From positions 1-43,283 of the forward strand of contig JABDKS010000379.1 of NCBI GenBank assembly GCA_013002105.1: a stretch of 43,283 nt of DNA. Reading direction: 5' to 3'. Shown piece by piece: positions 8,911 through 17,176 of the stretch. The number at the start of each line of letters is the position of its first letter. Position 1 is the first letter of the stretch. A program made the position numbers and the translations under genes. The notes below the pieces were generated by a model that saw only the letters and a program-made list of their open reading frames with translations, did no database searches and was not told the DNA's origin. The DNA comes from Pirellulaceae bacterium (GTDB lineage Bacteria > Planctomycetota > Planctomycetia > Pirellulales > Pirellulaceae).

Positions 8911-9840
8911 CTACGCCATCGCCAGCCGACAAAGCGAAAGCGTCGACAAACCATAAAACGAATATTCCACGTCGGCGGTTTGGTCCAGTGCGAATCCAAT
9001 AAAACCCCCACGGGGCGATTGCATCGACAGCGCATAACGTTCGATGGCCGCCACGTCGACTCGGTCGGTCGCGCCCAAGTCGGTCAGCGTGATCAAACCG
9101 GTGCACGAACTAAGTAAATCGGCAAATGGGATCCGCGTGTTGGCTGACAAACCGCCTTCATCGCTTTGCATTTCTTGCAAAAAATCGATCGTGTTGGCGT
9201 GCTTGTCCGCATCGAGTAGTCCGAGCGTTTTCAAGGTACCGATCGCTGCGGCGGTGGGATTCACGCCGGGTCGTTTGGCCGCGCGAATTTCCAGGTAGCC
9301 ACCGTCGACGTGTGCTTGGGAGTCGACGAAGTCAACAATACGATTGGGATCCGTCGGTTCGATCTCAATCAACTCGTGGCAAAGGATCGACAAAAAGGTC
9401 TGGTACGTGCTTCCTGCGCGGCCTTCGGGTGTTTTCGCAAATCCGCCGTCGTCGGTCCGTAGCGAGCCGAGCAGCTGGGCAATTTTTTGTCGCCAGGTTG
9501 TATCGTCGTCACCGATGACGACGGCACCGACGGCCAATTCGCAAATCGCGGCGGCAAAAATCAGCGAGATCAAATCAATGATCGATTCTTTGGCCGACAA
9601 ACGGGAGCGAAGGAATGCGGCAGCTTTGTTGCCTGCCGATTCATCCAGTGCATCGAGAATCCACAGCGACCGCAGCGCGAACGCGGTGTAGTAGGGATCG
9701 CTTTCGCCTTCGCGACCGGCAAACCCGCCGTCGGCCCGCTGTTGCGCAAGCAACCAAGCCCCATGGCGGTCTCGCACGGCGTCGTCCAACTGCGATGCGC
9801 CCAGTGCGAGACGCAGGGTCAGGTCTTGAAGATAGGACAT
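8911..9840 (-). CDS. Prenyltransferase/squalene-cyclase-like alpha-alpha toroid protein
   Basis: A 309-aa cytosolic protein built from repeats of the protein-prenyltransferase beta-subunit/squalene-oxidase type: QRADGGFAG, LRTDDGGFAKTPEG, DSQAHVDGGYLE, QSDEGGLSANTR and QSPRGGFIGF. Members of this fold make an alpha-alpha toroid; eukaryotic relatives prenylate Cys using a zinc held by Asp, Cys and His. Here an Asp and a Cys remain in ADLLSSC with unusual spacing, and the position expected for His reads EYSFYGL, so catalysis is doubtful. The start ATG at 9838-9840 gives MSYLQDLTLRL; the frame upstream looks non-coding. It lies 61 bp after the thioredoxin-fold gene, probably in one transcript with fabI. 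Confidence 0.82.
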   Translation of the reverse strand: MSYLQDLTLRLALGASQLDDAVRDRHGAWLLAQQRADGGFAGREGESDPYYTAFALRSLWILDALDESAGNKAAAFLRSRLSAKESIIDLISLIFAAAICELAVGAVVIGDDDTTWRQKIAQLLGSLRTDDGGFAKTPEGRAGSTYQTFLSILCHELIEIEPTDPNRIVDFVDSQAHVDGGYLEIRAAKRPGVNPTAAAIGTLKTLGLLDADKHANTIDFLQEMQSDEGGLSANTRIPFADLLSSCTGLITLTDLGATDRVDVAAIERYALSMQSPRGGFIGFALDQTADVEYSFYGLSTLSLCRLAMA

Positions 9841-9901
9841 AACGGGCACGACGCTGTTGACGGTGCGGACGACGAAGGCCGTGTGCCGCGTGCGAAATCG
9901 C

Positions 9902-10495
9902 TCAAGCGGTCCCCTGCGGATTGAAGTACTGCGGTTCGTTGCCTTCTTTCCATTTGATGTTGCAGCCCAACGACGGAACCTGATCGTCGTCGGGCGATTG
10001 GCCCGCCAAGACCGCATCGATCGCCGCTCGCAGGTCTTCGCCCGTGACCGGGATGTCGCTTTTGGGTCGACTGGAATCGAGTTGACCGCGGTACACCAAT
10101 TTCATGTCACCGTCGAACAGGTAGAAATCGGGAGTGCACGCCGCGGCGTAGGCTTGAGCGACACTTTGATCGGCGTCAAACAAATACTCAAATGCGTAAC
10201 CGCGATCGGCTTTTTCTTTGGCCATCGCTTCGGGCGAATCGTCGGGATACTTGTCCGCATCGTTGCTGCTGATGGCAACGACGCCGACACCTTTGGCCAT
10301 GTAATCGTCCGACAGAGATTTGACTTGGTCGGCAACATGTTTGACGTAGGGACAATGATTGCACATAAAGATCACCAACAAGGCTTTGCTGCCGCGGTAG
10401 TCGGCCAGCGAGACCGATTTGCCGTCGGTGTTGGGAAGCGAAAAGTCGGGCGCCTGTGTGCCCAGTGGCAACATTGTGCTTAAGGTGCGAACCAT
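9902..10495 (-). CDS. Thioredoxin-fold redoxin (AhpC/TSA-like) protein
   Basis: A 197-aa thioredoxin-like protein. The N-terminus LGTQAPDFSLPNTDGKSVSL is the usual opening of peroxiredoxin/TlpA-type redoxins. The active-site segment LLVIFMCNHCPYVKHV carries a CxxC pair at Cys45 and Cys48. TPDFYLFDGDMKLVYRGQLD contains the cis-Pro loop (TPDFYLF). There is no signal peptide, so it is likely a cytosolic dithiol oxidoreductase. The motif CNHCPYV marks a widespread bacterial subfamily whose physiological partner is not known to me. It is 75 bp downstream of fabI on the same strand and 61 bp upstream of the toroid protein gene. Confidence 0.9.
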   Translation of the reverse strand: MVRTLSTMLPLGTQAPDFSLPNTDGKSVSLADYRGSKALLVIFMCNHCPYVKHVADQVKSLSDDYMAKGVGVVAISSNDADKYPDDSPEAMAKEKADRGYAFEYLFDADQSVAQAYAAACTPDFYLFDGDMKLVYRGQLDSSRPKSDIPVTGEDLRAAIDAVLAGQSPDDDQVPSLGCNIKWKEGNEPQYFNPQGTA

Positions 10496-10570
10496 GTCGT
10501 AAAAACCTCGTGCAGTGGGATAGGTGTTGGAGGAACGGTTGGTGGAGGTGTAGCGAGAAAAATCCGGGAC

Positions 10571-11386
10571 CTATTTTTTCATTTGATCCAGCAATCGACC
10601 GGGGCTGCCCATTGCATGGTAGCCGCCGTCGACATGCAGAATTTCGCCCGAGATTCCTTCGCTTTGATCACTCAGCAAGAACGCTCCGGTGCGACCGACC
10701 TCTTCGTGAGTCACGTTGCGACCCAGAGGTGCCATGTGTTGATACAACGTCAACATTTCTTCTACGCCGGCGGCGCGACCGGCCAGCGTTCGGATCGGTC
10801 CGGCCGAGAGAGCGTTGACGCGGACGCCTTGTGGGCCCATGTCAAAGGCCAGGTATCGAACGGCCGCTTCGAGTGCCGCTTTGCAAATGCCCATCACATT
10901 GTAACCGGGCACACATTTTTCGCCGCCAAAGTAGGTCATCGTGGCGACGGCACCACCCGGGTTCAATAAGGGCTTGGCTGCTGCCGTGCAAGCGAGCAGC
11001 GTGTAGACGCTGACGTCCATCGCTAGCTTGAATCCTTCGCGACTGGTGTGGACCGTATCGCGGGCTAAATCGTCGCGATCAGCGAACGCCATGGAGTGCA
11101 AAAGAAAGTCGATCTTGCCGAATTCCTGGGCAGTGTGATCAAAAACACTGCGGATGTCGTCATCACTTTGCGCATCCATGGGTAGAAGGAACTTAGCGTT
11201 CTCATGCTTATCGGTCAGCTGGGCGACCCGACGACGATTTCTCTGTCGCTCGTCATCTGCCCGATCTGGCAGGTGCGTGAAACCGCATTGTCCACCGGCC
11301 TCCATGATTTGCTTGGCGATCGCCCAGGCGATCGAGTGGTCGTTCGCAACACCAAGAATCAGCCCTTTTTTTCCGTCAAATTGCAT
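10571..11386 (-). CDS. fabI: Enoyl-[acyl-carrier-protein] reductase (NADH)
   Basis: A 271-aa short-chain dehydrogenase/reductase that carries out the last reduction of each fatty-acid elongation cycle. The start GKKGLILGVANDHSIAWAIAK is the FabI form of the Rossmann glycine motif. LLHSMAFADRDDL is the conserved region after beta-4. The active site shows a first Tyr in TYFGGEKCVPGYNVMG and the Tyr-x6-Lys pair in YNVMGICK. VRVNALSAGPIRTLA and HVDGGYHAMG complete the fold. The length is slightly above the usual 260. A GAGGA element lies about 12 nt before the ATG at 11386. It heads the presumed fabI-redoxin-toroid operon and is divergent from the sigma-54 activator gene. Confidence 0.96.
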   Translation of the reverse strand: MQFDGKKGLILGVANDHSIAWAIAKQIMEAGGQCGFTHLPDRADDERQRNRRRVAQLTDKHENAKFLLPMDAQSDDDIRSVFDHTAQEFGKIDFLLHSMAFADRDDLARDTVHTSREGFKLAMDVSVYTLLACTAAAKPLLNPGGAVATMTYFGGEKCVPGYNVMGICKAALEAAVRYLAFDMGPQGVRVNALSAGPIRTLAGRAAGVEEMLTLYQHMAPLGRNVTHEEVGRTGAFLLSDQSEGISGEILHVDGGYHAMGSPGRLLDQMKK

Positions 11387-11664
11387 CTCAATCAGTTCCT
11401 CGCGGGATTTGTCTCAAACCAATTCACGTGTGTGATCTGGTCGTCAACATAACGCGAAGTCGTAGGTTTCGTCTATTTGCCTAGATTTAGGGAGTGGGTG
11501 AAGCTGGCAAGCCGGCGTTAGGATGGAGAGCGGAAAATTTCGGTGCCGTGACCTGGACGGACAAAGCGACAGGATTCGTTGGAGATACTGGCTCAAATGG
11601 GAGGGTCGCTGAGCAGGGGATAGCAAGTTTTTGGAGCGAGGGGGGACAGAGGTCGCATTACACC

Positions 11665-13665
11665 ATGACTGAGGAAACATCACGCGTGATTGCCGAACAA
11701 GAAGCAACCGATGCCCGTTTAGCGATGGAGATCGCTCGTAGTATCCAAGAAGACCTGTCTCGCGACGGATTCAAAAAAAACGTCCTGCCCGGACTACTGT
11801 CGATGATCGGCGGCCAGTCGGGCGGTGTGGTCCGTCAAGTATCCGGTCGATGGACTCACGATCTGTGGGTCGGTGACGAGACGACCGTTCCGGAGAACTT
11901 GATCAGCGATGCGCTGGATCGCGGCAGCACCACCGTCGCAAACGGATGGTGCGTCACGCCGCTGGCACGCAGTAGCGTGGAACATGGACTGCCCCTTTCG
12001 CTACGGTCGGCCTCCGCATTTGTCGTTCGGATTTCACCCGCCGAACAAAACGCTGTCGAAGAATCACCAACGCGCCGTGATCGAATCACGCAGGCAGCTA
12101 GCTTGTTAGCCGCCGCGCTGCAGCGTATCGAAACACGTGATCGTCATGAACGTCGTATTTCTCAGTTGTCCGCCGTGCTCAACGCGGCCGCCGAATGGCA
12201 GCGATTGGATGATGACGAAGCACTTTTGCATCGCATTGCCGACACCGCCACAGAGCTTCTGAATTGCGAACGTGCCAGTATCTTTTTGTGGGATCGGCGA
12301 CGTCGAAAATTGATCGGGCGACCGGCCCTGGGTATCGAAGGCGGATCGTTGGAAGTCGACGATGACGCTGGTGTGGTTGGCGAAGTCTTGCGAACCGGTG
12401 AACCCAAAGTCTGGAGCTCGGGAAGCGATGATGAACGTCGTGTCAATCGTACCGTCGACAAATCACTAGAGTTCAAAACCGAATCGCTGCTCGCGGTCCC
12501 GATGCAGGGTGGACATCGCGTCGAAACGATCGGTGTGTTCGAAGCGATCAATCATCGCAGCGGTGCGTTCGATGCGTTTGATGCCGCGGTCCTTGCTGAC
12601 TTGGCAACGCATGCGGCGGTGGCGATCGAAGGTCTGCGGACGCGGCGCTCCCTGACCGAATCACGCGACCGCCTGGTGGACGACGCCGCGTCAGCTACCA
12701 AGTTGGTCGGCAACCATCCCTCGATCGAAGCAGTACGTGAAAGCGCCGCCAAAGTGGCCGGCACCGACCTGACGGTATTGGTACTGGGCCAAAACGGAAC
12801 CGGAAAGGAAGTCTTGGCACAGCACGTTCACTACGAAAGTAAACGTCGCAACGGCCCCTTTATCGCCGTCAACTGTGCCGCCCTGGTCGAATCACTACTC
12901 GAAAGCGAATTGTTTGGTCACGAGAAAGGCGCTTTTACCGATGCCAATCAAACTCGTGTCGGAAAATTTGAACTCGCCAACGGCGGCACCCTGTTTTTGG
13001 ATGAAGTCGGTGATATGAGCCCCGGCGGTCAAGCCAAGCTGCTGCGCGTCTTAGAAGAAAAAGTCGTTGTCCGCGTTGGCGGTTCACAAACGATTCCGGT
13101 GGATGTCCGCGTGATCGCCGCAACGAACCAACCGCTGGAGCAATTGATTGCGGAAAAGCGTTTTCGCGAAGACCTGTTCTTCCGACTCAACGTCGTCTCG
13201 TTGACGTTGCCGGCGTTGGCGCACAGGGGCGACGATGTTCTGCTGTTGGCCGGACACTTTTTGGAGCACTTTTGCTACCACATCGGACGGCAGGTTCCCA
13301 CGTTGGAAAGCTGCGCCCAGCAGGCACTGCTGGGTCATTCTTGGCCAGGTAACGTTCGCGAATTGCGAAACACAATGGAACGCGTGTGTTATTTGACAAG
13401 CGAGGATCGGATCAAGGCAGTCGACCTGGGACTGAATAACTCGGCCGCCAGTCGGATCGCGTCGATGTCGGGCACTGGATTGACCGGAGTCGACTCAGAC
13501 AGTTCGTTGGCCGACGCGACCCGTGTGTTCCAAGTGGCACATATCGATTCGGCAATCGCCGCCTGTCAGGGGAACATGACCGATGCGGCAGCACGACTGG
13601 GTCTACACCGATCGAATCTGTATCGCAAAATGCGTCAGCTCGGAATGACCACTTCCGGCGAGTAA
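11665..13665 (+). CDS. Sigma-54-dependent activator with GAF sensor
   Basis: A 666-aa transcriptional regulator. An N-terminal region (about 1-130) is unassigned; a GAF-type sensor follows (about 165-325, containing CERASIFLWDRRRRKLIGRPA). The AAA+ domain has Walker A GQNGTGKE (about 374-381), ESELFGHEKGAFTDA (the sigma-54-contact loop, with Asp where Gly is usual, near 422-427), GGTLFLDEVGDM (Walker B) and FREDLFFRLNV. The C-terminal Fis-type helix-turn-helix is AAARLGLHRSNLYRKM. There is no receiver domain, so the input is probably a small ligand or partner. I chose ATG 11665 over an upstream alternative at 11494 because upstream residues are low complexity. It is divergent from fabI. Confidence 0.92.
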   Translation: MTEETSRVIAEQEATDARLAMEIARSIQEDLSRDGFKKNVLPGLLSMIGGQSGGVVRQVSGRWTHDLWVGDETTVPENLISDALDRGSTTVANGWCVTPLARSSVEHGLPLSLRSASAFVVRISPAEQNAVEESPTRRDRITQAASLLAAALQRIETRDRHERRISQLSAVLNAAAEWQRLDDDEALLHRIADTATELLNCERASIFLWDRRRRKLIGRPALGIEGGSLEVDDDAGVVGEVLRTGEPKVWSSGSDDERRVNRTVDKSLEFKTESLLAVPMQGGHRVETIGVFEAINHRSGAFDAFDAAVLADLATHAAVAIEGLRTRRSLTESRDRLVDDAASATKLVGNHPSIEAVRESAAKVAGTDLTVLVLGQNGTGKEVLAQHVHYESKRRNGPFIAVNCAALVESLLESELFGHEKGAFTDANQTRVGKFELANGGTLFLDEVGDMSPGGQAKLLRVLEEKVVVRVGGSQTIPVDVRVIAATNQPLEQLIAEKRFREDLFFRLNVVSLTLPALAHRGDDVLLLAGHFLEHFCYHIGRQVPTLESCAQQALLGHSWPGNVRELRNTMERVCYLTSEDRIKAVDLGLNNSAASRIASMSGTGLTGVDSDSSLADATRVFQVAHIDSAIAACQGNMTDAAARLGLHRSNLYRKMRQLGMTTSGE

Positions 13666-13721
13666 CGGTGCACGGCGGTGAGGTTCGGATGGCAAGTGCT
13701 TTGTTACAGCTTGACTTTAGG

Positions 13722-13777
13722 GTAGTGGATCTTATACAAGATCCTCCGACGCGGGGATCTTTGACAAGATCCACTAC
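13722..13777. repeat. Nested palindromic element (23-bp arms)
   Basis: Two 23-bp arms (13722-13744 and 13755-13777) are inverted repeats matching at 20 of 23 positions around a 10-bp spacer. Each arm contains its own hairpin: GGATCTT, 4 nt, AAGATCC. The ends are GTAGTGGATC and GATCCACTAC. It can therefore fold as one long stem or as two small ones. It may terminate the sigma-54 activator transcript; it also resembles a REP-like dispersed element. Confidence 0.85.
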
Positions 13778-13831
13778 GGGCAACCCAAATTCTCCGTCGA
13801 GACAAAGCACGAGTGCGTCTTCAGATTTCTC

Positions 13832-13883
13832 GTAGTCCAGGACCTGTCCTGACGCGACTTTGCCACGACAGTTCCTAGCCTAC
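13832..13883. repeat. Palindromic element, diverged copy of the one at 35971
   Basis: The left arm GTAGTCCAGGACCTGTCCTG (13832-13851) and right arm CACGACAGTTCCTAGCCTAC (13864-13883) are imperfect inverted repeats (16 of 20) with a 12-bp spacer. The left arm matches the left arm at 35971-35990 at 18 of 20 positions, and the right arms match at 16 of 20. This is a second, more decayed copy of the same dispersed element. Confidence 0.8.
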
Positions 13884-13971
13884 GATCAGCCGCGGTGAGT
13901 GTTCGCGATCGATCGGCAAATCGGTTAGTCTTCTCTCGTCACCAGCGTGACACCACAGTGAATTCGTTCAA

Positions 13972-14027
13972 GTGATGTCTCCGCTGTGATATCCCCACTG
14001 TGATGTCTCTGCTGTGATCTCTCCATT
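13972..14027. repeat. 14-bp tandem repeat, four copies
   Basis: Four head-to-tail units (13972, 13986, 14000, 14014) share the form GTGATNTCYCCNCT, the last being the most diverged. The array ends 69 bp before the chosen start of the esterase gene, in its promoter/leader region. It could be repeated protein-binding sites or simple slippage. Confidence 0.75.
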
Positions 14028-14096
14028 TTTGTTTCGCTACCGTGACCACTCCACGGGTGCCCCGTTCTTACGTTACTGTTTTTGGTGCTCTGCTTG

Positions 14097-14837
14097 ATGA
14101 TCAACCCGCTGCAAACTCGTTATGGATCGTTGGATTGTATCGTGGTCGATGGGGGAGAGACTCCCGATGTCGCCGTTGTGCTCTGTCACGGTTATGGAGC
14201 GCCAGGTAGCGATTTGGCTGGCTTGAGTGCAGCGTGGATCCAAATGTTGGGGGACCAGGCGGATCGATTTCGATTTGTTTTTCCTGCCGCGCCCCACACA
14301 CTCGCGGACCTCGGCATGCCCGATGGTCGTGCTTGGTGGCCGCTGAACATGGCCCGAATGATGGAGGCGATCGAAGCCAACGCCTTCGATGAACTTCACC
14401 AACACGAACCAACAGGGATCGTTTCGTCGCGCGAGGCGCTTTGTGAAACCATCGATTTGGTCAAACAGGAACTCGGCGGAGCCTCCACAACCCTTGCCTT
14501 AGGCGGGTTTTCGCAAGGTGCGATGCTGACGATGGACACTGCGTTGCGTGGCACGATCGAACCACCACAACTGTTGATTCAATTCTCGGGGACGCTAATT
14601 TGCGAAGCACAATGGCGTGCTGCCATCGGTCGATTGGCGGATACAAAGGTCTATCAATCGCATGGCGAAGTCGATCCGATATTGCCGTTTGCAAGTGCCC
14701 AACGCTTGCACCAGTTATTGGTTGATGGCGGTGTCGACGCGGAGTTCCATGCGTTTAGGGGGCCGCACACGATCGACCAGGACTCGATCGAAAAGACCAC
14801 GTTGGCACTCCAAGAACTGATTTGCAACGCCCAATGA
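14097..14837 (+). CDS. Phospholipase/carboxylesterase-family alpha/beta hydrolase
   Basis: A 246-aa serine hydrolase of the carboxylesterase type (YpfH/acyl-protein thioesterase-like). VVLCHGYGAPGSDL gives the oxyanion-hole strand. LALGGFSQGAML holds the nucleophile elbow G-F-S-Q-G with Ser139. VDPILPF provides Asp193 and GPHTID provides His224, so the triad looks complete. There is no signal peptide. The frame also opens at TTG 14082; I prefer the ATG at 14097 (MINPLQTRYG). The ribosome-binding site is weak. It is followed after 82 bp by the DinB-fold gene on the same strand. The natural ester substrate is unknown. Confidence 0.88.
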   Translation: MINPLQTRYGSLDCIVVDGGETPDVAVVLCHGYGAPGSDLAGLSAAWIQMLGDQADRFRFVFPAAPHTLADLGMPDGRAWWPLNMARMMEAIEANAFDELHQHEPTGIVSSREALCETIDLVKQELGGASTTLALGGFSQGAMLTMDTALRGTIEPPQLLIQFSGTLICEAQWRAAIGRLADTKVYQSHGEVDPILPFASAQRLHQLLVDGGVDAEFHAFRGPHTIDQDSIEKTTLALQELICNAQ

Positions 14838-14919
14838 CAGTTAAACTGCCCGTCGGACGCCTGGTCAACGTCAGCATCAGCCGCTGAAAAATGCGAGAAA
14901 TGTTGTTAACATCCTGCTC

Positions 14920-15504
14920 ATGAAACCGAAATCGAGCCGACGGCCAGAACCGACCGAACTGACACAAGACTACCACCGCGACCTGATCCAACGCGTTGAA
15001 GGTGACTGTGTCATCAGCGTGCTGGCAGATCAGATGTATTGGCTTTGTGAACTCGCGAGCAGCTTGAGTACTGAGCAGGTCGATCGTGTGCATGCACCGT
15101 ATCAATGGTCAATTCGTCAAGTTTTTGAGCACTGCGGTAACGCTGAACGTGTGTTTGGTTATCGGATGCTACGCATCGCGGCGGGGGACGAAACCGACTT
15201 GCCCAGTTGGGACGAAAACGCGTACGCCGATCGACGATTTGGACTTGGTAATTTTGTGCATATCGTGACCGAGCTGGGTGATCTGCGTCGATCCAATGTG
15301 ATGCTATTGCGTCGGATCATTCCAGCCGCGTGGGATCAAATCGGAAGCGTCGATCGCGATCGGATTTCCACACGAGCGATCGCTTGGATCGCGGCGGGTC
15401 ATTTGCAGCATCACCTGGAGATCGTCGAAAAGCGATGTGGTATCCGTGTCGATCGGATGCCACCGACGATGCCACCGACGATGCCGGCGTCAATGGACGC
15501 ATAG
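14920..15504 (+). CDS. DinB-family (DinB_2) putative metalloenzyme
   Basis: A 194-aa four-helix-bundle protein of the DinB/YfiT type. These proteins usually bind a divalent metal through three His residues, and several act as thiol-dependent transferases. Candidate ligands are His in QVFEHCGN and the pair in AAGHLQHHLEIV. SIRQVFEHCGNAERVF and ARAIAWIAAGH-like helices match the family layout. The C-terminus ends in a short repeat MPPTMPPTMPA produced by two perfect 12-bp DNA units (15457-15480). The ATG at 14920 starts MKPKSSRRPEP. It is probably co-transcribed with the hydrolase upstream and convergent with the DUF1559 gene. Confidence 0.82.
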   Translation: MKPKSSRRPEPTELTQDYHRDLIQRVEGDCVISVLADQMYWLCELASSLSTEQVDRVHAPYQWSIRQVFEHCGNAERVFGYRMLRIAAGDETDLPSWDENAYADRRFGLGNFVHIVTELGDLRRSNVMLLRRIIPAAWDQIGSVDRDRISTRAIAWIAAGHLQHHLEIVEKRCGIRVDRMPPTMPPTMPASMDA

Positions 15505-15571
15505 CGACGTCTCCGCAGCTGAGCAATCCATTGACGCATTTTGCCATTGAGGCATTTTGGTCGCCGCAACG

Positions 15572-16912
15572 TTACTGGTTGAGTTGCTCTTCGATGGTTT
15601 CGCTTGAAGCTCTCGTCCCCAGCGCGCCCCACAACCCGTAGGGGCTTACCGATCCGGGTACCGATTCGCCGGTGCCACCTTCCCAAACATTCTCCGTGTG
15701 AATGTCCCCGGCTTCGACCGAATCGGTCATGAAGATCACGGCACCATCGGCCATCAAAATGTGAGCACCGCCTTGGTGTCGACTGCCAACCGAGGCGACA
15801 CCGGGACTGGCGACGCCGCCACCGAGCGCGACTTCGCGATTGGGCGGCAAGATATTGTTGACACAGCTGTAGACGGTTCCCGCGTCGGCCCACGAAAACC
15901 CGCGGCCTTCGTTGGTAGCTGCCAAGGTGGGCGCTGTGCCGCCATCGGCGCCGTTGGACCAATAGCGCGGACGCTGCGGACTGACCAGTCCGTCATGAAC
16001 GGCAACGTCTGGCTCGGTCAACACGGTTGTGTGACCCAGGTTGATGGCACCCATGGTCCGAATGTCGTTGTCACCTAAATCGGTGGCGATTTCGCCCGCG
16101 ATCATGGTGTTGGACAGACCGTCCAGGATGTCGCGAAAGCGGGTCTCCTGACGCGCGATAAAGGGACCGCGACAGGCAGCTCGCGCCCGTCGGGCCAATG
16201 CCGTGTTATTGGTGACCAAATTCATGTTGGCATCGATCTCGACCGGGCCGGTATCCATGGCGTCAATCGAATCACCCATCGCGGCGGCGTAGTTCGTTCG
16301 GCCCAACGCGGGTAGGCCATACCCGGGATCACTCGGACAACGCAGCGTGGGGATCTCGGTTACCCAGGGAACGTATTCAGCCTGCCACGGTTCGGGACCC
16401 ATTTTGGGCCAACGTTGGCTCGGTGTGGGAATGACGAATCCGGGGGTTACCGTGCTGACACTGGGATTGCTGATGATGTCCCACAATCCTTGCTGTTCCA
16501 TATAGGGAGTCAGTCCAATGAACATCGACAGCCGCAGCGCGTTGTGCTCGTTGGCAGGCGCTCCATTGGCCCAGGTACCCGTGTGGTGTCGGGGTAGCTG
16601 CTTGAACGCCGAATGGTAGTTATGGATCGCCAGACCGATCTGCTTGAAGTTGTTGCTGCAACTCATCCGCCTCGCTGCTTCGCGGGCGGCCTGCACGGCC
16701 GGCAACAACAGGCCAATCAAAATTCCAATGATGGCGATGACGACCAACAATTCCACTAGCGTAAAGCCATGTCGACGATGGCCAACTTGGTTTTGTCCAA
16801 TGCTGCATTGGCCAGCGCAATCGCGTTCAGAGCAATCGCGGTCAGTGTGATCTTGTTCGGCGTGATAGCGGACCACGCAAGGATCACTGGCACAAGAATG
16901 TTTAAATAACAT
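15572..16912 (-). CDS. DUF1559 pseudopilin-like secreted protein
   Basis: A 446-aa protein of the large planctomycete DUF1559 family. It carries a prepilin-type signal [18 protein letters not shown], with cleavage expected between Gly49 and Phe50 and Glu at position 5 of the mature chain. [20 protein letters not shown] follows, then the DUF1559 body and the C-terminal [17 protein letters not shown] typical of the family. These proteins are thought to be pseudopilins exported by a type II-like machine; their role is not established. The leader from the ATG at 16910-16912 is 48-49 residues, contains five Cys and is unusually long. A GTG at residue 13 is an alternative. The His-rich protein gene lies upstream on the same strand. 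Confidence 0.92.
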   Translation of the reverse strand: MLFKHSCASDPCVVRYHAEQDHTDRDCSERDCAGQCSIGQNQVGHRRHGFTLVELLVVIAIIGILIGLLLPAVQAAREAARRMSCSNNFKQIGLAIHNYHSAFKQLPRHHTGTWANGAPANEHNALRLSMFIGLTPYMEQQGLWDIISNPSVSTVTPGFVIPTPSQRWPKMGPEPWQAEYVPWVTEIPTLRCPSDPGYGLPALGRTNYAAAMGDSIDAMDTGPVEIDANMNLVTNNTALARRARAACRGPFIARQETRFRDILDGLSNTMIAGEIATDLGDNDIRTMGAINLGHTTVLTEPDVAVHDGLVSPQRPRYWSNGADGGTAPTLAATNEGRGFSWADAGTVYSCVNNILPPNREVALGGGVASPGVASVGSRHQGGAHILMADGAVIFMTDSVEAGDIHTENVWEGGTGESVPGSVSPYGLWGALGTRASSETIEEQLNQ

Positions 16913-17176
16913 GAATAACTCGACTCAATTTAGATGATGTTTGAAAAATAACCCGACGTTTCTCGATGGCTCGACGGATCAACCTGCGTGGCTATGCAAG
17001 GTCGATGTTGAGCCTGGTGCGATGGAGATGAACTCCAGAGAGCGGCATCGGCCCAGGAAACCAACGCGTGATCCCAACGAGGACGAATGACTGACTCATC
17101 CTCGGATATCGGATCGAAACGCTTGTCTCGAGGGCATCCAACCAATGCAGACGCAATGCATCGGCATCGGCAGAAA

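Larger units (their letters stand above)
13666..14096. other. Intergenic region, 431 bp, repeat-rich
   Basis: The gap between the sigma-54 activator and the esterase gene contains a 56-bp nested palindrome (13722-13777), a second palindromic element (13832-13883) and a 14-bp tandem repeat (13972-14027). No credible coding frame crosses it. Confidence 0.8.

Noticed and set aside
13689..13706. Sigma-54-like site TGGCAAGTGCTTTGTT after the activator gene
   Set aside because: It lacks the -12 GC and no gene starts within a sensible distance.
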